A DNA stretch of 64,000 bases from Niastella koreensis GR20-10. Its GTDB lineage: Bacteria; Bacteroidota; Bacteroidia; Chitinophagales; Chitinophagaceae. The notes under the pieces are model-generated. The model ran no database searches. It was not told the DNA's origin and was given only the letters and a program-made list of their open reading frames with translations. Shown here piece after piece: positions 54,711 through 63,989 of the stretch (within the stretch, counting starts at the first letter, position 1; the number at the start of each line of letters is the position of its first letter). The translations under genes were made by a program, and so were the position numbers. Where the stretch lies: assembly GCF_000246855.1 (NCBI RefSeq), contig NC_016609.1, positions 682,001 through 746,000 on the forward strand, given 5' to 3'.

Positions 54711-55445
54711 TTAAAGTATTTTGTAAGCGAATCTAATACCTGTTGTATAGTTAAAGGTGGCGCTGGTTCCACCTTTTGCTGCCCGCTCAACATTTGCTGC
54801 TCTGAAAACGGTATTTACATCCTCCGGATCAACGAATGTATCACTATCATATTTAAATTGCTGGTTCGTTGTTTTATAATTTCTGAACCGTACGCCTATG
54901 CCTTCATACACTTCAAACATAAAGTGTTTACCAATATCATCCTGCCAGCCCCACAGGAAATTGAGGCCCCATACTTTTTTGGTAACGCCAATACCGTCTT
55001 TTAAATCGTAACCGCTATAATCTCCTGCATTGTAGTCAATGATCGAATTATATTTATGATAAGTATAAAAAGCATTCACGCCAATATAATTTCCATGAAA
55101 TTTCGAATAACTTGTATGGCCTTCCTGGAAATAATAACGGAACTCTGACTTTAATTTAATCCCAACGGGAGATACAAAACTGGTATCGGGTTTTTCGTAC
55201 CACCCTTTCCGGTATCGAATGCCTATTTCATTATACATACTGAACTGTGGGGCCAGATGCACTTCCACACCAGCTGTAATTGTAGGAAAGCTTACGACAT
55301 CGATTGCAGCAAGGGGGGCTAATTTTACTAAAAATTTAGCGTCAGGGTGGTGGTGAGATTTTCGGTTCTTACGGAACTTTTCAGGAACCTGGGCATAGCT
55401 ATGAAAGGCTGTTGCAATACAGCATACAAGAAGCAGGGTGCGCAT
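54711..55445 (-). CDS. DUF3575 outer-membrane protein
   Basis: A 244-residue protein with a signal peptide (MRTLLLVCCIATAFHSYAQ). The mature part shows alternating strands of a small beta-barrel: LAPLAAIDVVSFPTITAGVE, YNEIGIRYRKGWY, GIKLKSEFRYYFQEG, and the terminal FNYTTGIRFAYKIL. It resembles the DUF3575 family of Bacteroidota outer-membrane proteins. Its role is unknown. Confidence 0.82.
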   Translation of the reverse strand: MRTLLLVCCIATAFHSYAQVPEKFRKNRKSHHHPDAKFLVKLAPLAAIDVVSFPTITAGVEVHLAPQFSMYNEIGIRYRKGWYEKPDTSFVSPVGIKLKSEFRYYFQEGHTSYSKFHGNYIGVNAFYTYHKYNSIIDYNAGDYSGYDLKDGIGVTKKVWGLNFLWGWQDDIGKHFMFEVYEGIGVRFRNYKTTNQQFKYDSDTFVDPEDVNTVFRAANVERAAKGGTSATFNYTTGIRFAYKIL

Positions 55446-55672
55446 AATTTAAGGGTTTAAGCAGCAACATGGCTTTACAACCAGCTGCATTTCGCCCAAA
55501 TATATACGTTATTTGTTGACTATCCAAACCTCCAATCCTGCCGGAATAACCTGCCATACATCCGGTGATCCTGCCTTTTGTCAGGCCGTCCGATCTGTTA
55601 AAATCTTATATTGTAGCTGACTTTGTGAATGAGGAACAACGATCTTTCGGGTGTAAATCTAAAATTATCAAT

Positions 55673-56506
55673 ATGTCATCAAGAAGAAATTTTATTCAAC
55701 TAACCTCGCTTGGATTGGCAACTGCTGCCCTTCAGGTCCCTTTGCCAGGCATTGCTGCCTCTACAACACAGAAAAAGCCCAATTTGTCCCTTGGTATCGC
55801 GGGATATACTTTTACCAAAATTGAGATGGCGTCTGCCATTACCATGATGAAGCGGCTGGATGTTTCCAATCTGTCGCTGAAAGATGTATATCTCCCTTTA
55901 TCAAGCAGTGATGAAAAGATCAGCTCGGTGGTGAGCCAGTTTAAACAAAACGGGATCAATATTTATACGGTGGGGGTGATCTATATGAAAAGCAAGGAAG
56001 CGGTTGATCAGGCATTTGACTATGCAAAGAAAGTGGGGGTGAACATGATCGTTGGCGTACCCAACTACGATCTGCTGGATTACGCAGAATCAAAAGTAAA
56101 GTCGACGAACATCCGTTTGGCCATCCACAATCACGGCCCCGAAGATGAACTGTACCCCGGCCCCCAGCAGGTGTATGATCGCATCAAAGACAGAGATCCC
56201 CGTATGGGCCTTTGCTTGGACATTGGTCATGCTACCAGGGCGGGGGTAAACCCGGCCCGTGCTGTAAAAGACTATAAGGACCGGCTTTTTGATCTTCATG
56301 TTAAAGACGTGACGGGAAATACCAGGGACGCAAAGACGATAGAGATCGGACGAGGGGTTATTGATTTTGAAGGGTTCATGAAAGCATTACGCCAGGTGAA
56401 CTACAAGGGTGTTTGCAGTTTCGAATTTGAAAAAGATATGCAGGACCCTCTGCCGGGACTGGCCGAGTCAATGGGCTTTTTCAAGGGCACCATGGCTTTG
56501 ATATAA
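55673..56506 (+). CDS. Exported sugar phosphate isomerase/epimerase-like TIM-barrel protein
   Basis: From ATG at 55673, 277 residues. A twin-arginine signal (SRRNFIQLTSLGLATAALQ) is followed by an AP-endonuclease-2/xylose-isomerase-like TIM barrel: NIRLAIHNHGPEDELYP, MGLCLDIGHATRAG, DLHVKDV and VCSFEFEKD supply His, Glu and Asp metal ligands. It probably acts on a sugar in the periplasm. The longer frame from 55565 would bury the Tat signal. Confidence 0.9.
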   Translation: MSSRRNFIQLTSLGLATAALQVPLPGIAASTTQKKPNLSLGIAGYTFTKIEMASAITMMKRLDVSNLSLKDVYLPLSSSDEKISSVVSQFKQNGINIYTVGVIYMKSKEAVDQAFDYAKKVGVNMIVGVPNYDLLDYAESKVKSTNIRLAIHNHGPEDELYPGPQQVYDRIKDRDPRMGLCLDIGHATRAGVNPARAVKDYKDRLFDLHVKDVTGNTRDAKTIEIGRGVIDFEGFMKALRQVNYKGVCSFEFEKDMQDPLPGLAESMGFFKGTMALI

Positions 56507-56523
56507 GAAATAAACCAGATTGT

Positions 56524-56590
56524 ATGCCAGAAATTAACCGCCGTACATTCTTACGGCATTCGGCCATTGTAACCTCCGGAGGCCTGAAAA
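56524..56590 (+). pseudogene. Tat-signal relic of an exported oxidoreductase-type gene
   Basis: MPEINRRTFLRHSAIVTSGG is a twin-arginine signal start, 17 bases after the isomerase gene. It then runs into the hairpin at 56586-56626 and unrelated sequence, so only the first 20 or so residues are left. Gfo/Idh/MocA enzymes often sit in this position. Confidence 0.5.
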
Positions 56591-56626
56591 AACATTGCAC
56601 CATCCGCCAGCTGGTGGATGGTGCAA
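56586..56626 (-). terminator. Terminator of the His-rich lipoprotein gene
   Basis: The 11-bp stem TTGCACCATCC / GGATGGTGCAA with a 10-base loop is followed on the minus strand by TGTTTTTTC. Confidence 0.8.
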
Positions 56627-56670
56627 TTGTTCAGATTTTTAACAGGGAGACTTTATTTTTAACACAGCGT

Positions 56671-56808
56671 TTAACAATGCCCATAATAACGTGGATGCGG
56701 ATGGTGATAATGATGATAACCATAACCTCTTTCGGTTACAATACATCCCGATAACAGCGATATGCTAACGACAGCAACCAGTAATATTTTAACAATTTTA
56801 AGATTCAT
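56671..56808 (-). CDS. 45-residue His-rich lipoprotein
   Basis: ATG at 56808 to TAA at 56671. A lipoprotein signal (IVKILLVAVVSISLLSGC, lipidated C22) is followed by a 23-residue mature part rich in His, Tyr and Gly (GYGYHHYHHPHPRYYGHC). Metal binding is a reasonable guess but is inference. A clean terminator at 56586-56626 supports it as a real gene. It is divergent from the propeller sensor kinase. Confidence 0.7.
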   Translation of the reverse strand: MNLKIVKILLVAVVSISLLSGCIVTERGYGYHHYHHPHPRYYGHC

Positions 56809-57237
56809 AATTACCGTTTTTATTCTGTAATTGAAATTTATACCTACCTATATAAGATGTTTGTTTGGCGTATAAGTAAAAGATGATGAGGTTAAAGTAA
56901 TGTAAAAAGGGGTAGAAGCAGGAGGTAAGAGTTGTGAAGTACACTATAGTTGCATAAGCCCTGTTATTGCATTATAGTTTTGCAATGTTTTACAATAATA
57001 ATTTCACTATGATGCAACAGGCGCTTTCCGGACGCCTCTTTCAGCCTTAGTTCCTACTTTAGTGTCGCTTATGCAAAATTGTGATCAGGATATAACAATA
57101 CATTTTTAAAAAAATATATTCGTTGATTACTTCCTGTCTAAAATATTATAATATCTGCAAAATAAATATCCCGATTACTAATGTAAATGATTTGCTGATT
57201 GTTTAAATTGTACTGGTACTAAAGCCTATCCTTCTGC
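56809..57237. other. Divergent intergenic region before sensor kinase
   Basis: AT-rich, with no gene seen; it should hold the promoters of the His-rich lipoprotein and the sensor kinase. No clear TAnnTTTG box is identified. Confidence 0.35.
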
Positions 57238-60210
57238 ATGCGGTTCCTTATTATAACGTTGTTGATTATTGTACGGGTTAACACGTATGCACAGGAGCTT
57301 GCATACAAACAGTTTACTGTTAAAGATGGTTTGCCCGGTTCCATAGTTTACTACACCTTACAGGATAAAAACGGGTTTATATGGTTTGCTACGAACCAGG
57401 GCGCAAGCCGTTTTGATGGCAGAACGTTTACTAATTATACAAAGGAAGATGGGTTGCCGGATAATGAAATATTAAAACTCTACCTGGATAAATACAACAA
57501 TATCTGGTTTATTTCTTTAACGGGCATTCCTGCTGTTTTTCATAATGGTACCATCAAACGCTTTGATAATTGTGCTGGTGTAGTGGCTGTTTGTGAGGAT
57601 AGGAAAACTGACAGCATTTTTTTAATAACAAACTCAAATCTTTATGATAAGGGGGTAAATGGGTTCTACAAATCGCTGAATAGTTCGGGGAAATGGCAGT
57701 TTGCGGGATATTTTAAAAAAGAGGATCAGGCATCTTTGTACAATTGGCCAATCCTAAGGGCTTCTTCGCAGGCGAAGATCAATTTTTATTTTTCTATTAT
57801 CAACAAAAAGGAATATGCATTATGGCTAAAAAAAGATACGCTGGTAAGACGCTATTTTTTTAAAACCGATGACGTAGGAAAGCTGCTTCTTCCGTTCTTG
57901 AAAAATTCCTTTTTTACTCTTACAAAAGAAGGGGAAGGGATCATTTTCTATACTGATGACTCAATATATTATGCTGACTTCCATAAGATATCTTCGGTCA
58001 TTTCAATGCAGCGGTTAAGGATAAATTCAATGTACAACCCTGTCAACTACTTATTTTGTGAAAATGATTCCACGTTATGGATTTGTACAAGGAACGAGGG
58101 TTTATTATGTATAAAGAATTTTTTAACACCCCGGCTAACCATTCATTCTTTTTTGGGAAAGAGCTTTTGTACATCTATTATAAAAGACCAGGAACAGGGT
58201 TATTGGGTACCCACACATGGTGATGGGGTGTATTACCTGCCTGATCTATCATTTCATTCCCTGTCAGCTTTTCCAGATCTGACCAATAAAAATGCCCTTT
58301 GTATCAAGGCCATTCATAAACAGGTAGTGGCCGGATTTGCAGATGGCAATATTATTATAATTGAAAACGAAGGTTTACAAAGCAGACGTTTCCCCGAATG
58401 GGCCGCGCGAAATAAAAGCAATCACATTCTTGATATCTGTTCTTTCAGGAACAATACTTTATTATTGGGGAGTGATTATGGATTGATATTTTTTTCTCCG
58501 CGCAAGACCCGGAAATTAAATACATTAAGCGTTAAAGCGCTGTATCTATCCGATACCGGTATTTTTGTTGGATGGTCTACCTGTATTGCATTACTGAATC
58601 GGGAAGGATGCTTTCAAAAAAATTTATTCTTTAAACGGATTACCTGCATAACTGGCATAGGTAACCAAATTTATTTTGGCACATTAAATGGCGCCTTCTT
58701 ATTGCAACATGGTGCGATCCAAAACCTGGGGCAAAAATATCCGGTATTGTCTGGTACTATTAATCACCTGGATATAGCACCCGATTCTGCGCTTTGGATC
58801 TCGACCCAGTTGGGGGTAGCTATTCTGAAAAATTCCATAGTAACACTCATCACAAAAGAACAGGGGTTGCCAGGCAAAATGTGTAAACATGTTTCGTTTG
58901 AGGGCCACACTGCCTGGATCTCTACTGATAAGGGAATTTCACGTTTAAATTATACCTGGGTACAACATCAACTCAATTTTTCTGTTTCAAATATTACAGA
59001 AGAGGACGGCCTTATCAGTAATGATGTGAACCAAACCGTTCCGTCAGGCAATTCTATTTGGGCTGCTACTGCAAGTGGTATTTCCTTTTTCTCTAAAAAT
59101 TATACCAGTCATTCAATTATCCGTCCCCGGATTAATATCAATAAGATCGTTGTTGATAATCAGGCTGTGCCGGTAACAGATACTATCTATGTAGGCTATA
59201 GAGCCCATAAGTTGCTCATCGACTTATCCGGCATATCATACCGCAGCGGCAAACAAATGCGGTATGATTACCGGTTAAAGGGATTAGACAGTAACTGGAG
59301 CAATACCATAAATAATAGTATAGAATTTCCGGCTTTGCCTTTTGGGAAATTTATTTTTGAAGTCCGCGCAGTTGACAGATGGGGTATAACAAGTGATCCT
59401 TCCCGCAGTCTTTTTATTATTCATGAGCCGCCTCTGTGGAAAACCAGTTGGTTTCTGGTTGTAAGCTACCTGGTAATAGCTGTATTGCTGGCTTGCGGGT
59501 TTTATATATATTATCGCCGGCGGCAGCAGCAACACGAACAGGAATACGAACTAAAAAAGAAAATACACAACCTGGAAATGATGGCCCTGCGGGCGCAGAT
59601 GAATCCGCATTTTATTTTTAATTGTCTTACCTCTATTCAGTATTACATTATCAGGGCCGATATGCGAAATGCGAATACCTATCTGCATAAATTTTCTACG
59701 CTTATCCGCCAAGCGCTGCAGCATAGTACGGATTCTTCTATCCTGCTGCGGGAAGAGATCAAAATACTGAAATTATACCTCGACCTGGAAAAAATGCGCA
59801 TGGGCAGTTCCATGGATTACCGGATGAGTGTTTCGGATAATTTGAAACAGGATGACTGGTCCATTCCCCCTATGATTGTTCAGCCCTATATTGAAAATGC
59901 TATTAAGCATGGTATTGCACCCCTGCAGCATCAAAAAGGGGTTTTACATGTTGAAGTGACCCATTCTGCAACGTATATTGAATTTGTGATTGAAGATAAT
60001 GGACCAGGTATTCATGTATCTGCACACGATAAACGCCCCTATGACCATGAATACACCTCTATGGGTAACAGTATTACTGCCAGTCGCATCGATGCCATTA
60101 ATGCCATGCAAAAAAATAAAATATTGGTGCAGGTGACTGATAAACGTCAATCCGGGCAGGCTACCAGTGGTACCATCGTTCATTTATCATTTCCCATAAA
60201 TCCTTATTAA
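57238..60210 (+). CDS. Propeller-sensor LytS-type histidine kinase
   Basis: A 990-residue protein. A signal/anchor (FLIITLLIIVRVNTYAQ) is followed by a periplasmic regulator-propeller (GLPGSIVYYTLQDKNGFIWF; GLPDNEILKLYLDKYNNIWF; later WISTQLGVAIL), a Y_Y_Y domain (KQMRYDYRLKGLDSNW), one membrane segment (WFLVVSYLVIAVLLACGFYI), a coiled coil and a His_kinase domain with H791 (QMNPHFIFN), N-box PYIENAIKHGI and DNGPGI. It senses an external ligand and phosphorylates its partner. The LytTR regulator follows after two bases. Confidence 0.95.
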   Translation: MRFLIITLLIIVRVNTYAQELAYKQFTVKDGLPGSIVYYTLQDKNGFIWFATNQGASRFDGRTFTNYTKEDGLPDNEILKLYLDKYNNIWFISLTGIPAVFHNGTIKRFDNCAGVVAVCEDRKTDSIFLITNSNLYDKGVNGFYKSLNSSGKWQFAGYFKKEDQASLYNWPILRASSQAKINFYFSIINKKEYALWLKKDTLVRRYFFKTDDVGKLLLPFLKNSFFTLTKEGEGIIFYTDDSIYYADFHKISSVISMQRLRINSMYNPVNYLFCENDSTLWICTRNEGLLCIKNFLTPRLTIHSFLGKSFCTSIIKDQEQGYWVPTHGDGVYYLPDLSFHSLSAFPDLTNKNALCIKAIHKQVVAGFADGNIIIIENEGLQSRRFPEWAARNKSNHILDICSFRNNTLLLGSDYGLIFFSPRKTRKLNTLSVKALYLSDTGIFVGWSTCIALLNREGCFQKNLFFKRITCITGIGNQIYFGTLNGAFLLQHGAIQNLGQKYPVLSGTINHLDIAPDSALWISTQLGVAILKNSIVTLITKEQGLPGKMCKHVSFEGHTAWISTDKGISRLNYTWVQHQLNFSVSNITEEDGLISNDVNQTVPSGNSIWAATASGISFFSKNYTSHSIIRPRININKIVVDNQAVPVTDTIYVGYRAHKLLIDLSGISYRSGKQMRYDYRLKGLDSNWSNTINNSIEFPALPFGKFIFEVRAVDRWGITSDPSRSLFIIHEPPLWKTSWFLVVSYLVIAVLLACGFYIYYRRRQQQHEQEYELKKKIHNLEMMALRAQMNPHFIFNCLTSIQYYIIRADMRNANTYLHKFSTLIRQALQHSTDSSILLREEIKILKLYLDLEKMRMGSSMDYRMSVSDNLKQDDWSIPPMIVQPYIENAIKHGIAPLQHQKGVLHVEVTHSATYIEFVIEDNGPGIHVSAHDKRPYDHEYTSMGNSITASRIDAINAMQKNKILVQVTDKRQSGQATSGTIVHLSFPINPY

Positions 60211-60212
60211 CT

Positions 60213-60962
60213 ATGTATGTTAAAACTATTATTATTGAAGATGAAGAAAGCAGCCTGTTTGTGCTCCAGGACCTGATTGGCCGGTTAACCACCAACTTAA
60301 ATATATTGGGTACAGCCGGCCATTTGGATAGCGCTATTCAGTTAATAAAATGCAGTGCCCCCGACCTGGTTTTTATGGATGTGCGAATCGGCGATGGAAC
60401 CGGGTTTGATGTGCTGCAGAAATTATCCGACCGGAATTTTGAACTGATCTTTGTTACAGCATATGATAATTATGCCCTGGAGGCGTTTAGGTTTGCGGCT
60501 ATTGACTATTTGTTAAAACCCATTGGAATGGACGAGTTTGAAGAAGCAGTAAAAAGAGCCAGTAATCGAATTGTCGAAAAAAAGCGTTACGATACAATAG
60601 GCGTCTTGCTGCATAACCTGTTCCAGGAAAGTGAGCAACATAAAAAGATAAACATTGCCACTCTGAATGGATATGAGTTTGTTGAATTGCGCGACATTGT
60701 CTGGTGCAAATCAGAGGGCGCCTACACAATTTTTTATTTATCCGATAAATCGAAAATTGTTTCTGCCCGCAATCTTGGCTATTATGAAGAACTGTTATGC
60801 TGCAATAACTTTTGCCGTATCCATTATAGCACCATTATTAATATGAAATTGATAAAAAGCTATGTAAAGGGAAAAGGTGGCTACATAGTTATGAGTGATG
60901 GCACTGAACTGGAAATTTCGCAGCGGCGGAAGGGGGACTTTTTGGAGAAGCTGATGATTTAA
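60213..60962 (+). CDS. LytTR response regulator
   Basis: A 249-residue protein with a receiver domain (phospho-acceptor D56 in VFMDVRIG; acidic pocket IIEDEE; Lys in DYLLKPI) and a C-terminal LytTR DNA-binding domain (IVWCKSEGAYTIFYLSD, FCRIHYSTIINMKLIKSY, EISQRRKGDF). It is the cognate partner of the sensor kinase just upstream. Its regulon cannot be seen. Confidence 0.97.
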   Translation: MYVKTIIIEDEESSLFVLQDLIGRLTTNLNILGTAGHLDSAIQLIKCSAPDLVFMDVRIGDGTGFDVLQKLSDRNFELIFVTAYDNYALEAFRFAAIDYLLKPIGMDEFEEAVKRASNRIVEKKRYDTIGVLLHNLFQESEQHKKINIATLNGYEFVELRDIVWCKSEGAYTIFYLSDKSKIVSARNLGYYEELLCCNNFCRIHYSTIINMKLIKSYVKGKGGYIVMSDGTELEISQRRKGDFLEKLMI

Positions 60963-60963
60963 T

Positions 60964-60996
60964 TTCAAAAAGCCGCCGTTCAGGCGACTTTTTGAA
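60964..60996. terminator. Bidirectional terminator
   Basis: TTCAAAAAG-CCGCC and GGCG-ACTTTTTGAA form a stem with one mismatch between the convergent response regulator and protease genes. A/T runs lie on both sides. Confidence 0.8.
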
Positions 60997-61002
60997 TCTG
61001 GT

Positions 61003-62694
61003 TTACTTCTGAACAATAACTTTCCGTGTAATCGATTTTCCGGCCTGCTTTACCTGGATAATGTAGAGGCCATTGGGAAGATGGCTTAAATTCATGGTTA
61101 TACTCTTTTTGCCAGCATTATTTACTGATTTTGCAACAATGCGTCCCGAATTATCGCTTACCAGGATTTCGGTATTTTTTAAATTGCTGTTATCGGTACT
61201 GATATAAACAGGTCCTCTTGTAACGGTGGGGTAAACGGCTAATGCCGACCTGCTATCAGCTACGTTGCTTTCATCTGTATTTACTACAGCGGTGTTATCA
61301 GCCACAATGGATGGCCCAACGCAATTAATAAGGCGGGCTGTGAATTCTGAATTATCCGATGCCTGGAACCCATCCTGTAACACCACTTCGGTAGTAGCAA
61401 CAGCATCCGAGGCTTCATCATTAATCACCGCACCATCACTATTGATGGTTACTGATGAAGAAACAGTTCTGAAATTGTTTACCGTTCCGGTTGTTTCATT
61501 CAAAACCCTGGCATTATAATGCGTGGTAGTTGTGCCCATTGGCACCCCATTATAAGTTACATTTGGATTTGAGAAATATTGAAGGCGGGTTTCACCGTTG
61601 AAATTGATGGCCATAATAGTTCGCCATCCATCGGGAGTGTATACATATCCATGGCCGTAAGCAAATGGCGAAATGGAATTATCTACCTCAGGATTATGTC
61701 GGCAACCCTGTAAATGACCAATTTCATGGGCAAAGCTGTAATTTCCCAGCGCACAATCATAATTCACAACACAAAAAGCATTGCCAGCATCTGCCAGTAC
61801 AGTAGTGGCCAGGCCACAATATTGACTATTATTGGAGATCAAAACATTTACATCGGCAGCGTATATGTCCCTGTATGTATGAATTTGGTCCATATACCCG
61901 TCGCTCGTTCCCATAAACCGGTTTAAATCGGTGGCATCATCTCCTGATTCAGTATAATTAACCCGTACCGAAGCGGCCAGCTCCATGTACACTCCAACAC
62001 CACTGTTTAGATAGGCCTGGTTGCTTTCTGCTATCGCCTGCAACGCGAACTGGGTAAGACTACTATAACCCAGGTAGTCTTTAATAAAGCTTTCTGCAAT
62101 GGAGGTGAATGCTACCAGTACCCGCAGGTTACACGAGGCCTGCGCAATGGAGGATGGAGTTGCTGCGGCAGCATTATCTGTCTTTTTGTGTGAATCAGTC
62201 ATGCCTGGTGCATCCTCAATGTAAGGAGCACGTTTAAAATCTATTTCATATACTGAAAACACGCCCTTTCCCATGGGGTTAATAGAATAATTTCCGGCTT
62301 TGTAATTCAAATTACCCGAAATTTCGCCATTCAGATAAACCAATGCAATAGAGCCCTGGCTTTTGTCGGGCCCTTGAATATATCCATGCCAGGTGAAATT
62401 ATTTTCCCCACGCTTCACCACTTTTTGTTTGATCGCTTTTATTGTTTCACCGGGAAAGATGTTCAGAAAGAAAATGGAGTCCTGTAAAGCCGCTGTGTTG
62501 AACTCGTATACATTAACAACACCTTTTTTTGATCGTTGTTCCAAATATGGAATTACTTTTTCTTTGCCTGTCTGTTGTCTGGCGAAAGTGTTTTTATCTA
62601 CCTGCCTAACAACAATGTTTTTTTGAGAATAACTTTTTTGCGTACACAAAAAAAGGAGTAATACTATTATTAGCGGGTAATGTTTGTGTTGCAT
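61003..62694 (-). CDS. Secreted metzincin metalloprotease with T9SS sorting domain
   Basis: A 563-residue protein. The signal peptide (PLIIVLLLFLCTQKSYS) is followed by a prodomain-like region and a reprolysin-like zinc protease with H323-E-IG-H327-LQG-CR-H333, the HExxHxxGxxH site. A linker leads to a C-terminal type IX secretion sorting domain (YPTVTRGPVYI, VSDNSGRIVAKS, LPNGLYIIQVKQAGKSITRK). It would be exported across the outer membrane and anchored or released. Confidence 0.92.
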   Translation of the reverse strand: MQHKHYPLIIVLLLFLCTQKSYSQKNIVVRQVDKNTFARQQTGKEKVIPYLEQRSKKGVVNVYEFNTAALQDSIFFLNIFPGETIKAIKQKVVKRGENNFTWHGYIQGPDKSQGSIALVYLNGEISGNLNYKAGNYSINPMGKGVFSVYEIDFKRAPYIEDAPGMTDSHKKTDNAAAATPSSIAQASCNLRVLVAFTSIAESFIKDYLGYSSLTQFALQAIAESNQAYLNSGVGVYMELAASVRVNYTESGDDATDLNRFMGTSDGYMDQIHTYRDIYAADVNVLISNNSQYCGLATTVLADAGNAFCVVNYDCALGNYSFAHEIGHLQGCRHNPEVDNSISPFAYGHGYVYTPDGWRTIMAINFNGETRLQYFSNPNVTYNGVPMGTTTTHYNARVLNETTGTVNNFRTVSSSVTINSDGAVINDEASDAVATTEVVLQDGFQASDNSEFTARLINCVGPSIVADNTAVVNTDESNVADSRSALAVYPTVTRGPVYISTDNSNLKNTEILVSDNSGRIVAKSVNNAGKKSITMNLSHLPNGLYIIQVKQAGKSITRKVIVQK

Positions 62695-62705
62695 AAAATA
62701 AGGCT

Positions 62706-63707
62706 TTATTTTTTTATCTGATTATGCAATTCAGTGTTGTCTCTTTCCAGCATTTCTATTTTTTTATTCAACGCAATAATGTATAACGTTAGCTCTTCAA
62801 TTTTTTCTACTACACGTGTATTCATCTGACCTACTTCAAGCCCATTATTTTTCACCTCTTCTGCAGAAGGCATATTGGGCAGGCGATTGTTTTTCTTTAT
62901 ATATTCTTCGAGTGAAGTAAGGCTTTTTAATTTGTAGCCGTTGCCAAAAACATAATCAGGCCAGGGATTTTGTGCCGTTACACGAATTTCACGCGCGCCT
63001 ATTTTGCCTTCAACCGCCAGTTTAAATGAACCGAAAGAGCTGGTGCCAATTCCCACCTGGCCAACATCATTTATATTTATAGCCCCCATTGCAGGTTCCG
63101 TTCCGCCGTTGCCGCCTATTTTAAAAATTTGCGGACCTGCGGTTAACCAAAAGGCTCCGTAATTGCCGAGACTCCCCTGGATAATAACATTTGCGTTGGC
63201 GTTGGCAGCACCTCTAAACCATCCGGCGGCTGCCCCGGCCTGTTGTACATCGGAAATAATACCCTGGCTGGTATAAGTTGTTCCTGCTACTGTAAGTTTC
63301 GTCCAGGGGCTTATTGTTCCAATACCCACATTGCCTTCACCTGTAATTTCCATAGCATCTGTAAGGCTTCCATTATTGCATGTACGCAGGCGAAGCTCAG
63401 TGGTACCTAAATCATTCTTCCGTCTTGCCTGCAAATAAACGACGTTGGAGGTGCTGTAGGGAGCCATAAAAATATGTCCTGGTAATAAAAGACTTTGCGC
63501 CGATCCTCCATTGATGGCACTGGATAAATAAATATCTCCATCTTTGGCCACATCAAATATTCCCCGCAGACTGGCGGTGCCCGAAGGGAGAATACCTACA
63601 TTCCCATCCCGGTAAATGTCTACTGATGTTGAGGTGCCGCCAACCCATTGAGCAAAAGTGTGGCTTAAGGCCAGTATAGCAATACAGGTAAATAGAAACT
63701 TTTTCAT
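62706..63707 (-). CDS. Secreted tail-fibre-like protein with C-terminal coiled coil
   Basis: A 333-residue protein with a signal peptide (KKFLFTCIAILALSHTFAQ). The body has tail-spike-like repeats (GNVGIGTISPWTKLTVAG, GQVGIGTSSFGSFKLAVEGK), and the end SLEEYIKKNNRLPNMPSAEE, VGQMNTRVVEKIEELTLYII leads into a coiled coil. It resembles Bacteroidota 'tail fibre domain' surface proteins, whose S74-type end can be autocatalytic; no S74 Ser/Lys pair is clear here. It is 11 bases from the protease gene on the same strand, so they are probably one operon. Confidence 0.8.
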   Translation of the reverse strand: MKKFLFTCIAILALSHTFAQWVGGTSTSVDIYRDGNVGILPSGTASLRGIFDVAKDGDIYLSSAINGGSAQSLLLPGHIFMAPYSTSNVVYLQARRKNDLGTTELRLRTCNNGSLTDAMEITGEGNVGIGTISPWTKLTVAGTTYTSQGIISDVQQAGAAAGWFRGAANANANVIIQGSLGNYGAFWLTAGPQIFKIGGNGGTEPAMGAININDVGQVGIGTSSFGSFKLAVEGKIGAREIRVTAQNPWPDYVFGNGYKLKSLTSLEEYIKKNNRLPNMPSAEEVKNNGLEVGQMNTRVVEKIEELTLYIIALNKKIEMLERDNTELHNQIKK

Positions 63708-63989
63708 AGTTTAAAAGGTTAAATGATTTGTTATTGTCTCGTTTTATTTTCAATAGCAATGTAGGTATAACAGTTATCTGTTATTGTGCCATTTAACAAC
63801 TGCAGCTTATCGTGAATAACTGCATCTTATATCAGATAACTGATAGGATACAGCTTCGATATAACTCAATACATTACATATCCATCAAATTTCCCCTGCT
63901 ATTTCCACCCCCCTTTTTTAAGAATCTACCTCCCATCCCGCTCCTGGTTATGGGGTACTTTTAAAGTCTAACGATTAAAACCATTTGTT
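63708..63989. other. Divergent intergenic region with a 10-bp inverted repeat
   Basis: CAGTTATCTG (63771-63780) and CAGATAACTG (63833-63842) are perfect inverted copies 52 bases apart, with direct repeats ACTGCAGCTTAT and ACTGCATCTTAT between them. This may be an operator region for the tail-fibre/protease operon or the next gene. Confidence 0.5.
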
